Made by a program: the position numbers and the translations under genes. From assembly GCA_965220185.1 (NCBI GenBank), contig OZ244807.1, positions 2,480,001 to 2,544,000 of the forward strand: 64,000 nucleotides of DNA, read 5' to 3'. The notes under the pieces are model-generated. The model was not told where the DNA came from, ran no database searches, and saw only the letters and a program-made list of their open reading frames with translations. The first letter of the stretch is position 1. Every line of letters begins with the position of its first letter. This DNA is from Azotimanducus sp965220185. GTDB taxonomy: Bacteria > Pseudomonadota > Gammaproteobacteria > Pseudomonadales > Azotimanducaceae. Positions 57,060-64,000 of the stretch are shown here, in pieces.

Positions 57060-58649
57060 CATGTCCACATACTCTGGATCGTAAGCGCCCACGCTTGCAG
57101 GCGCCGCTGGCCGCGCCGCAAAGCCGCCGCTGCGGAAGCCTCGCGAATAGGTGCCATAGACCATGACTCCCTCGGCGAGCGCATAGTTCAAGTTCAGGGT
57201 TCCAGAGACGGCGTTCCATGTTTCGTCAATCGCTGTGGGCGGGATCGCATAGCTCGGCTGGCCAGCATCGTCAAGCGCAATTGCGCCGGACGCATCCAAA
57301 GTGGAACGCAGCACATGGTAATCCTTGCTCTCTTCTGTGTATCGCAGTCCGCCCGTGATGCTGAGGCGTGGGCTGATGTCCATCGTCGCCTGACCAAACG
57401 CAGCGTAGCTTGACGTTTCAACCTGGCTGACGCGATTCGTCCGCCCGCCAAACTCATAGTCTTGCTGATCGTTGTGACCTTCTTCTGAGAAGTAGTACAG
57501 CCCGGCGATCCACGTGAGGCTGGCATCTGTCGTGCCGGTAAGCTGGATTTCCTGCGAGAACTGGTCGGAGGCGCCTGTTTCCCGGTAATAGACGACACGT
57601 CGCGGAGCACCGTCGAACTCAAGGCTGCCGAGATATTCCATGTCTCGGTAGGCGGTGATCGACTTCAGCACGAGGTCCTCGGAGACATCCCATTCGAGGG
57701 TCGCCGATAGGCCGAACAGATCCTGCTCAGTATCGAGGTTCTCCAAGGAGTAGCTGTCAAATGGATCGGTATCCGCGCCCGCCCCGCAGGGTGCGAATCC
57801 GTCACCGTCTCGCTGGTAGCAGGTGGACACGCCAAGCCAGTCGGCGTGGGCGTAGAAGCTGTGCGGCATGGCAGCTTGCCTCGCGCGGGTGGCATCCGCT
57901 GCCAGCGAAAACCGGCCCGCCTGACCTTGCCATGAGAACTGTGCTCGGCCGCTTAAGCTATTCTCATCGCCTGCTTCATCGCCTGTGAACACCTGCTTCC
58001 CGACACCGTCCCGGTTCTTGCTGAGCAGGCCGACAGACAATGCGGCTTGCTCGCCGAGCAGTGTCTCGCCGGTGATTGCCCCGTTGAACCGTCCGTCCTG
58101 CCCGACAGTGAGGCTCACATGCCCGCCCGGAGTGCCGGTGGGCTTGCGGCTGACTACATTGACTGCCCCACCGATAGTGTTCTTGCCGTAGAGCGTCCCT
58201 TGCGGTCCGCGCAGCACCTCGACTCGCTCAAGATCAAGCAGGTCGAGGGCAGCGCCCTGATTGCGACCGACATAGACGCCGTCAATGTACAGCCCGACAC
58301 CCGGGTCGGTGGTGACCATATGGTCGGATTGACCGATGCCGCGCAGGAAAATAGCGCCCGCCTCGCTGCTGCCCATGCCATATGAGGTAAAGGACATTCC
58401 CGGCGTGTACTTTCCGATATCTCGAAGATCGACCATGTTGGCCGCTTCAAGGCTTGCGGCGGAGAACGCCGTGATGGAAATGGGCGTCTCCTGCAAGGAT
58501 TCTTCCCGCTTGCGTGCCGTCACAACGATTTCTTCGAGCACTGCGAATTCAGTGCCGTTCGTCTCTTCGGCCTCTGTATCAACGGTAGTCGTCAGAGCGA
58601 GCGGCAAAGCCATCAAAAAGGCAAGTTGAACTCTTTTCGCCATGACCAT
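57052..58649 (-). pseudogene. 5' part of the interrupted TonB-dependent receptor gene
   Basis: Starts ATG 58649 with a signal-peptide-like N-terminus (RVQLAFLMALPLALTTTVDT), a TonB box (EEIVVTARKREESLQE), a plug domain (GVGLYIDGVYVGRNQGAALD, VEVLRGPQGTLYGKNTIGGA) and many barrel strands up to YDPEYVDMFE. Translation now runs into the transposon and stops (GFIYMTPPSG...). Together with 51715-52347, minus one duplication copy, it makes 741 codons including the stop with no frame error. The element therefore looks like a recent insertion. The substrate is unknown; the adjacent pyrimidine operon suggests, but does not prove, a nucleobase-related ligand. Confidence 0.93.
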
Positions 58650-58712
58650 TTGAGTATCCCCCTAGTCAGTCTGAGGCCAGAGTTGGCCAATGGCGCTCAA
58701 GATACCTTTATC

Positions 58713-58726
58713 TGACATTTATGTCA
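58713..58726. promoter_or_regulatory. Palindrome TGACATTTATGTCA between divergent receptor and MFS genes
   Basis: A perfect 14-bp palindrome in the 180-bp divergent intergenic region, followed by GTCAAACT repeated at 58723-58730 and 58736-58743 and a small palindrome ACTATAGT. The arrangement resembles a repressor operator (TetR or GntR type) controlling both genes. The bound regulator is not identified. Confidence 0.45.
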
Positions 58727-58829
58727 AACTTTATAGTCAAACTATAGTGTCAATTCGAGTACACTCTCCCATCGTGTCCTTTGAATCAACAGATCGCATA
58801 GCGCGAGAACCTTTGGGAGATGGTAGACC

Positions 58830-59948
58830 ATGACTAAATCGACCGCCCTCGTGCCTGTTGTTGGAGCCGGTGCTGCGGCGGCAATGATATTCAACATCCT
58901 GCCGGTCTTTCTCGGTGCCGCCGCCGAATCGTTCGACTTGGGCGAGAGCGCAGCTGGCTGGTTGGCAACGACCTACCTTGCCGGCTTTGGCGTTTCGTCG
59001 GTTTCGGCAGTGCTGTGGCTGCATCGACTCGGGCGGAAGACGCTCGCGCTCACGCTCTTTCTCACCGCCGCATGCCTGCTGATGCTCGCAAGTGCTTTGC
59101 ATTCGTACGCCGCGGTTGTCGGCACGCTGTTCGCGGCTGGTCTCGTGCTTGGCGGGCTCTATACCTTCTCGTTCGTGCTGGCGGCTGAACATGCCGATGC
59201 GACTCGCGCAGTTGGTGTCAAGCTCGGTGGCGAGGTTGTGCTGGGCGCCATGCTGCTGGCAGTTGTTCCGACGATCATCTACCCGGCATTCGGATTCTCC
59301 GGCCTGCTCGTCACGCTGGCAATTGTCCTGCTCGCAATATCGCCGTGCACGCGTTGGCTAAGTTCGGGCACGCTGCCAACAGGTTCGGAATCGACACGCG
59401 GCGGAGGCGGGCCGAGACGACTGCGATCGGCGTGCGTGCTCGGTGCGTTGTTCCTTTTCACAGTCGGTCAGGCATCGGTCTGGTCTTTTGTCGAGCGTGC
59501 TGGCGCAAAGGCAGGCTTTGAGGCTGCTGCCATCGGTGGGGTGCTGTCTGCCGCTGTCCTTCTTGGCGGCGTTGGCTCTTTTCTCGCCGGTGCGCTGTCC
59601 GACCGATGGGGCAAGGTCCTGCCGCTGCTGATCGCAGGATCGCTCTATCTCGCAGCGATGGCGCTGTTCGCCTTGGGCACGGCGTATTGGGTGTATGCGC
59701 TGGCGATCAATCTATTCTTCTTCGCGTGGCTGTTCGCGTTGCCGTACTTTATTTCTGTCGTTGCGGGCGCCGATGAGAGCGGCCGCGCCACATCACTGGT
59801 AACCGCGTGCCTTGCGTTCGGGAGCATGCTCGGCCCGGCAGTCGCTGGCGAACTCATCACGCTCGGAGGCTTCCCGCTGCTCTACCTGTCGGGGGCTGCG
59901 TGCTCCTGTGTCGCTTACGCTTGCGCGGTTGCTATGGCAGGAAAATAG
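58830..59948 (+). CDS. MFS transporter
   Basis: A 372-residue membrane protein with about 11-12 hydrophobic segments. MFS features: a long N-terminal helix (VVGAGAAAAMIFNILPVFLG), the loop 2-3 equivalent near LHRLGRKTLALTLFL and the second-half equivalent ALSDRWGKVLPLLIAGSLYL. The substrate is unknown. It is divergent from the receptor gene and shares the intergenic palindromic region, so joint control with an uptake function is plausible. A fair ribosome site (GGGAGA) lies before the ATG. Confidence 0.85.
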   Translation: MTKSTALVPVVGAGAAAAMIFNILPVFLGAAAESFDLGESAAGWLATTYLAGFGVSSVSAVLWLHRLGRKTLALTLFLTAACLLMLASALHSYAAVVGTLFAAGLVLGGLYTFSFVLAAEHADATRAVGVKLGGEVVLGAMLLAVVPTIIYPAFGFSGLLVTLAIVLLAISPCTRWLSSGTLPTGSESTRGGGGPRRLRSACVLGALFLFTVGQASVWSFVERAGAKAGFEAAAIGGVLSAAVLLGGVGSFLAGALSDRWGKVLPLLIAGSLYLAAMALFALGTAYWVYALAINLFFFAWLFALPYFISVVAGADESGRATSLVTACLAFGSMLGPAVAGELITLGGFPLLYLSGAACSCVAYACAVAMAGK

Positions 59949-60062
59949 GACGATGACAGAACCTCTGGGATTCCCCAGAAAGATGCAAGATCGTATGTCA
60001 GCGTCATACAGTAGGTCGCACATGACTATAATAGCGGGAGTTCGACAACGGAGTGGAAGACA

Positions 60063-60323
60063 TTGCGAATCAATGCGAGGCTTGATGATGAGCGCAGCGC
60101 GAAGTTATTGCAGCTGCAGAAATATTCCGGACGCAGTGCGAGCGACGTGCTCAAGCTGGCCATAGATTGTTTGCATGATCAGCAGCGACAGTCTCATCGC
60201 GAAGCCATCGAAAATCTCATGTCGAGCGCATTTATCGGCTGCGCCGAAGGGCCTGGGGACTTATCCGACTCATATAAGCAGCACTTCGCTGAAGACTTGG
60301 ACAACAAGCATGGCGCTCGCTGA
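60063..60323 (+). CDS. Ribbon-helix-helix antitoxin
   Basis: An 86-residue protein from a TTG at 60063 (GGAAG ahead). The N-terminal strand and helices RINARLDDERSAKLLQLQKY, SGRSASDVLKLAIDCLHDQQ are typical of CopG/RHH antitoxins. The acidic C-terminus would bind the toxin. It overlaps the following PIN gene by 14 bp. Together they form a type II toxin-antitoxin operon that is probably self-repressed. Confidence 0.8.
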   Translation: MRINARLDDERSAKLLQLQKYSGRSASDVLKLAIDCLHDQQRQSHREAIENLMSSAFIGCAEGPGDLSDSYKQHFAEDLDNKHGAR

Positions 60324-60720
60324 TACCGGCTACTGGATCGCCTTGGCGGATAGAAATGACCGATGGCATGCGCGAGCCAAGGCTGTCACTCAAGGCTTGG
60401 ACGAGATGTTGGTGGTGACTTGGCCTGTGCTTACAGAGACATGTCACTTGTTGCTCTCGCGGCTAGGTACTGACGCCCAGCTGGCTTTCATGGCGGGAGC
60501 ATCCAGAAACATCCGTGTGCTTGAATTTGACACTCGGAGGCTGCAGGAAATGCACCGATTGATGGAAAGGTATCGCGACTTGCCTATGGATTTGGCGGAT
60601 GCATCTCTCGTGCTCGCGGCAGAAGATCTCGGCAGTGGTCGCATTCTGTCAACAGACCAGCGAGACTTTCATGCCTACCGGTGGAAGAGCAGACATCCCT
60701 TCGAAAACCTAATGACGTAA
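60310..60720 (+). CDS. PIN-domain toxin (VapC-like)
   Basis: A 136-residue PIN ribonuclease. Active-site acids: Asp in MALADTGYWIALAD (first strand), Glu in PVLTETCHLLL, and Asp in MDLADASLVLAAED and STDQRDFHAYR. The ATG at 60310 overlaps the antitoxin gene. The family cleaves tRNA or other RNA; the specificity is unknown. Confidence 0.86.
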   Translation: MALADTGYWIALADRNDRWHARAKAVTQGLDEMLVVTWPVLTETCHLLLSRLGTDAQLAFMAGASRNIRVLEFDTRRLQEMHRLMERYRDLPMDLADASLVLAAEDLGSGRILSTDQRDFHAYRWKSRHPFENLMT

Positions 60721-60758
60721 ATACTTCCGCCGCAACAGAAATAAACTCCCCAACAACT

Positions 60759-61088
60759 TCACAACTCCACGCCAAGCGGCGAGTAGGAAGCTGGACGCAG
60801 CATCTTGATGTTTTGCTCGACAATCGCGTCGAGCGCCCAGATCTCGCCGATGAAGACCTGCCAGTCAGGATCCGCCTCCATGTTCGCTCGCCGCACTTCC
60901 CGGTCCGCGAGGCTTTCGTAGGCCCACATGAACACGACTTCATGCAGGTTGCCGACCTCGGTCGTGAAAATGCCGATGAACTCACCGAGATACTTGCGCT
61001 GAATCGGCAGGCCGTCGCGCTCGTACTTGTCGAGCCATTTCTGAACAGTGCCTGGGCGGAAGCTGTAGGTGCGATGGTCAATGATCAT
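60759..61088 (-). CDS. NIPSNAP family protein
   Basis: A 109-residue ferredoxin-like alpha-beta barrel protein starting MIIDHRTYSFRPGTVQKWLD, with GEFIGIFTTEVGNLHEVVFM and WAYESLADREVRR, matching the NIPSNAP domain. ATG 61088 overlaps the stop of the GMC oxidoreductase gene by 4 bp, so the two are co-translated. The biochemical role of bacterial NIPSNAP proteins is not settled; its coupling to an oxidoreductase suggests a catabolic helper. Confidence 0.85.
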   Translation of the reverse strand: MIIDHRTYSFRPGTVQKWLDKYERDGLPIQRKYLGEFIGIFTTEVGNLHEVVFMWAYESLADREVRRANMEADPDWQVFIGEIWALDAIVEQNIKMLRPASYSPLGVEL

Positions 61089-62731
61089 GATGACATCTCC
61101 GAAGTGTGCGCGCCGAGGATCAAATCGGACGCCTTCTCGGCGATCATGATGGTGGGGGCATTGGTGTTGCCGCGCGTGATGACAGGCATAATCGAGGCGT
61201 CTGCCACGCGCAGCCTCTCGATGCCGTGAACCCGCAGCTCGGCGTCCACCACGGCTGCGGCGTCCGTGCCCATCTTGCAGGAGCCAACCGGATGCAGCGT
61301 CGTCATGGCCGCATCGACGAGCCATTTCGCTACCTGCGCATCCGACATGTTCTCCGGGCCTGGTTCGAGTTCCCGTCCTAGGGTGCGGGCGAATGCTGGT
61401 TGCGCCATAACCTCGCGCATAAGCTGAATGCCAGCGACCGCGGTGTCAACGTCGCGCACATCCTCAAGATAATTAGCATGAATTTTCGGCGTGTCCGATG
61501 GGTCGCCTGATCGCAGCGCAATACGCCCTCGGCTCTTGGGAACCACCGGCCCGATGCGTATGGTCGTGCCGTGCTCTTCGCCAACGCGCCGCTTGCGACC
61601 TGGCAATGGCAGCGACCAATGCAGGTTGGCGGTGGCTTCCGTCGCTGGCATGAAGTGCGTTTGAATGTCAGGCAGTTCAAGGCTTTTCGACGAGCGAATG
61701 AATGCCCCTGCTTCGTATGGAAACGTTGTCACAAAGCCACTGCCGAACAGCGCCGCCTGCAACACGCCAGCCGTCATGCGATCGATACGCAGGTTCTCGC
61801 GCAGCGACACCGGCTCGCGGCACTCATGCACGAGGCAGCAGTCAACATGATCTTGTACATTCTGTCCGACGCCCGGTAGATGGGTGACAGCATTGATGCC
61901 GTGCTCTCCAAGATGCTCAGCATCGCCAATCCCGGACAGCATCAGCAGATGCGGCGAGCCGACCACGCCAGCGGCCAGCACGACTTCCTTGGCTGCATAT
62001 GCGCTCACCAGAGCACCACCATTGCGATACTCGACACCGACAGCGCGCTTTCCCTCCAGCAATACGCGATGTGTGAGCGCCCGCGTGACCACCGTCAAAT
62101 TAGGTCGATTGGCGGCAGGGGCAAGGAATGCCGTTGCCGCGCTGCACCGCCAGCCGCGCCGGATCGTGAAGTCATAGCGGCCAAATCCCTCTTGGGATGC
62201 GCCGTTGAAATCGTCGGTAAAGGGATGCCCGGCTTGCTGACCCGCCTCCAAGTAGGTATCGAACATGGCGTTCGCGCCTCGTGCGCGCCGCACGGTCAGT
62301 TCGCCACCGCTACCATGGAAAGCGTCAACCCTGTCGTCATGGGATTCTGACCGCTTGAACAGCGGAAGCACCTTGTCGTATGACCAGCCGGGCAGTCCCA
62401 TCTGTTCCCATCCATCGTAGTCGGCGGCATTGCCACGCACATAGATCATGCCGTTGATGGTGGAACTGCCGCCGAGCACCTTGCCGCGCGGCCAGAACAC
62501 CTGGCGGCCATTCAGCTTGGCTTCAGGTTCGGTGTAGAACTTCCAGTTGTAGATACCGGAGTGCATCAGGCGTCCCATGAGCATTGGCAAGCGGAACAGC
62601 GTGTTGGAATCGCGGCCTCCAGCCTCTAGGAGCAGCACTTGGTTGTCGGGGTTGGCGGACAGTCGGTTGGCGAGCACGCAGCCAGCGGAGCCTGCGCCGA
62701 CGACGATGTAGTCGTATTCATGGTGCTTCAT
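61085..62731 (-). CDS. GMC-family FAD-dependent oxidoreductase (choline dehydrogenase-like)
   Basis: A 548-residue flavoenzyme. The FAD-binding Rossmann motif is at the N-terminus: YIVVGAGSAGCVLANRLS. GMC signature 1 is GRQVFWPRGKVLGGSSTINGMIYVRG, and signature 2 is GVVGSPHLLMLSGIG. The C-terminus carries the catalytic His in TLHPVGSCKMG and Asn in ITRGNTNAPTIMIAEKASD. The substrate is an alcohol of unknown type. The ATG at 62731 is chosen because the motif starts nearby; the frame continues to 62803 without support. Confidence 0.92.
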   Translation of the reverse strand: MKHHEYDYIVVGAGSAGCVLANRLSANPDNQVLLLEAGGRDSNTLFRLPMLMGRLMHSGIYNWKFYTEPEAKLNGRQVFWPRGKVLGGSSTINGMIYVRGNAADYDGWEQMGLPGWSYDKVLPLFKRSESHDDRVDAFHGSGGELTVRRARGANAMFDTYLEAGQQAGHPFTDDFNGASQEGFGRYDFTIRRGWRCSAATAFLAPAANRPNLTVVTRALTHRVLLEGKRAVGVEYRNGGALVSAYAAKEVVLAAGVVGSPHLLMLSGIGDAEHLGEHGINAVTHLPGVGQNVQDHVDCCLVHECREPVSLRENLRIDRMTAGVLQAALFGSGFVTTFPYEAGAFIRSSKSLELPDIQTHFMPATEATANLHWSLPLPGRKRRVGEEHGTTIRIGPVVPKSRGRIALRSGDPSDTPKIHANYLEDVRDVDTAVAGIQLMREVMAQPAFARTLGRELEPGPENMSDAQVAKWLVDAAMTTLHPVGSCKMGTDAAAVVDAELRVHGIERLRVADASIMPVITRGNTNAPTIMIAEKASDLILGAHTSEMSS

Positions 62732-62747
62732 CCTTGCCCTCCTGCGG

Positions 62748-63611
62748 CTACCAATGGATCGAAGGGGCGCCCATCGCCGCGAGCTTTTCGTTGCAGCGCG
62801 CAAATGGATTCGACTGCTTCAGAAAGCCGTTTCCGTCGGCGGGATGCGGTGATGTCACAATTGCGGGATGGCTGTGGATCCTGTCTGCATCAGTGATGCC
62901 ACTGGCGATGGCAGCTTCCTGGGCAGCGGTGCCGAAAAGCAGACAAACGACCCGCTGAGCGCTACCGCTCGAGCAAAAATGACGCAGAATGCGTTTCATC
63001 AGCGGACGCCAAAGCGGCAGATGCCCCATGGTTTGATGCGGGTCGCCGTGTGTCTCGAATCTTGAAAGCGTAAGACTTGAATTGAGCAGCAGCACGCCCT
63101 GGCGAACCCACGAACAGGCAAGTTCCATCGGCGACGGAAAATCGCTGTCAGGGGCATCGATGGCTGTCAGGGTCGCGCGCCAGCCATTGGTGTCCAGCGC
63201 GGCGCTTGCTCTACCTGAGCGAAAAGCGTGCAGGCACTGAATCAAACAGCGCATGCTTGGCGAACGCATGTTGTCCAGTTCCCGCCAATGGCGGTGTTGA
63301 CCCGACTCAAACGCGCGTCCTGTGGAGAAGGCGATGTTGGGGTAGGGATCTTGGCCAATCACTATGCAGCGGATATCCCCGGGCGAAAGGTCATCAAAAG
63401 CACGAAATATGTGCGCGCCTTCGGGTTGACCAGGCAATGTGAAATGTCGGCGTGACGGAAATATCGGCTCCCAAGGATGGATCTCCAGCGCGGCATCGAC
63501 GGCATCGAACGCGAGCTCCACCCCATCGACCACGGGCAGCCAATCCGAACTCAGGTCGGATTGCCAATCACGCAGCGTCTCGCGCAGTGCGGCTTGCAGG
63601 CTTGTGATCAT
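62748..63611 (-). CDS. ung: Uracil-DNA glycosylase
   Basis: A 287-residue enzyme removing uracil from DNA. The water-activating loop appears as IVIGQDPYPNIAFSTGRAFE, the uracil-binding strand as GVLLLNSSLTL, and the minor-groove loop as SPHPADGNGFLK. The motif order fits family 1 Ung, but sequence is divergent (GQDPYPN instead of GQDPYHG) and the protein is longer than the usual ~225 residues. Convergent context: it is on the minus strand, divergent from the TetR gene. Confidence 0.85.
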   Translation of the reverse strand: MITSLQAALRETLRDWQSDLSSDWLPVVDGVELAFDAVDAALEIHPWEPIFPSRRHFTLPGQPEGAHIFRAFDDLSPGDIRCIVIGQDPYPNIAFSTGRAFESGQHRHWRELDNMRSPSMRCLIQCLHAFRSGRASAALDTNGWRATLTAIDAPDSDFPSPMELACSWVRQGVLLLNSSLTLSRFETHGDPHQTMGHLPLWRPLMKRILRHFCSSGSAQRVVCLLFGTAAQEAAIASGITDADRIHSHPAIVTSPHPADGNGFLKQSNPFARCNEKLAAMGAPSIHW

Positions 63612-63769
63612 TCAGACGCCCTCCAGCCTCGCCGCGGAGCGAGTTCGATGGCGCTTTTTCGCGGCGCGTATAATTGCTGTGGAGCGCCGGCGGTCGATGT
63701 GCAATTGCAACCGCGCTTGCTTTCACGCCGTCGCATCGTCAAATTTTTCGACCGAGGGAGGCGGCGGGA

Positions 63770-64000
63770 ATGCCCCGCACCACAACAGCACGCGACCGCA
63801 AAGAACAGCAGATCATCAAGGCAACGGAAAAACTGGTTGCCAACCGAGGTTTTCACGGCACGAGCATGGACGACATCGCCAGTGCGGCCAAGTTGCCGCG
63901 GCCGAACCTGTACTACTACTTTCCGTCCAAACGCGCCATTTACCGGCGCATTCTGACTGACTTGCGTGCCAACTGGGTCAGGGCGTTCGAACAGATTGCC
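63770..64000 (+). CDS. TetR-family transcriptional regulator, N-terminal part (runs off the window)
   Basis: ATG 63770 (GGAGGCGGCGGGA ahead) opens 77 codons to the window edge. The TetR_N helix-turn-helix is complete: QIIKATEKLVANRGFHGTSM, DDIASAAKLPRPNLYYYFPS, KRAIYRRIL. The ligand domain lies beyond the window. Its target is unknown. The ung/TetR intergenic region contains no clear palindrome by eye. Confidence 0.9.
   Translation, partial: MPRTTTARDRKEQQIIKATEKLVANRGFHGTSMDDIASAAKLPRPNLYYYFPSKRAIYRRILTDLRANWVRAFEQIA

Overview
The window is chromosomal DNA from a gammaproteobacterium whose genus I cannot name. The evidence is the conserved gene order yrbG-like/kdsC/lptC/lptA/lptB/rpoN/hpf/ptsN/npr, the mreB-mreC-mreD-yhdP-tldD block, dksA-gluQ-pcnB, erpA next to hemL, and a tmRNA encoding the tag ANDENYALAA. 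Most genes are closely packed, with ATGA-type or longer overlaps, and the DNA is moderately GC-rich. No rRNA, tRNA or CRISPR array was seen.

Layout. 1-7.4 kb: start of a sulfotransferase-like gene, an array of five unrelated hairpins, a membrane sensor histidine kinase, a lipoprotein with an internal duplication, tyrS, an M23 endopeptidase and erpA. 7.4-20.4 kb (+): haem genes hemJ and hemL, a PfkB kinase, dksA, gluQ, pcnB, the LPS-transport/sigma-54/nitrogen-PTS cluster and mgtE. 20.4-29.6 kb (-): cell-shape operon mreBCD followed by yhdP, tldD and pmbA. 29.6-37.5 kb is accessory. It holds a duplicated ssrA 5' region in front of an RlaP-like nucleotidyltransferase, a lone transposon end, a gene fragment, a 68-bp palindrome, ssrA itself, and a GC-rich foreign block. 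That block contains a two-gene operon whose second product fuses a ClpP-type serine protease to a VirD4/TraG-like ATPase, plus an ATPase remnant, a small membrane protein and a 332-bp MITE. 37.5-44.7 kb: cysQ, pckA, gshA, a quinone oxidoreductase, dsbB, hemB and trxA. 44.7-46.2 kb: a DUF429-DUF433 fusion translationally coupled to a PIN-like DUF5615 toxin. 46.2-51.7 kb (-): reductive pyrimidine catabolism (NCS1 permease, dihydropyrimidinase, beta-ureidopropionase, aldehyde dehydrogenase). 51.7-58.6 kb: a TonB-dependent receptor gene split by a 4704-bp composite mobile element. 58.8-64 kb: an MFS transporter, an RHH/PIN toxin-antitoxin pair, a NIPSNAP protein, a GMC oxidoreductase, a uracil-DNA glycosylase and a TetR-type regulator running off the end.

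The most notable structure is the composite element at 52348-57051. Two inverted 1296-bp units, each only a tnpB gene between 21-bp perfect terminal inverted repeats, flank a Fic gene and an unknown gene. The whole is bounded by an 8-bp target duplication, ATTTCAAA. Removing the insert and one duplication copy restores an exactly in-frame receptor of 741 codons including the stop. TnpB proteins of IS200/IS605 and IS607 elements normally travel without terminal inverted repeats or target duplications, and no transposase is present, so how this element moves is unexplained. The second candidate for an undescribed system is the ClpP-VirD4 fusion operon beside ssrA.
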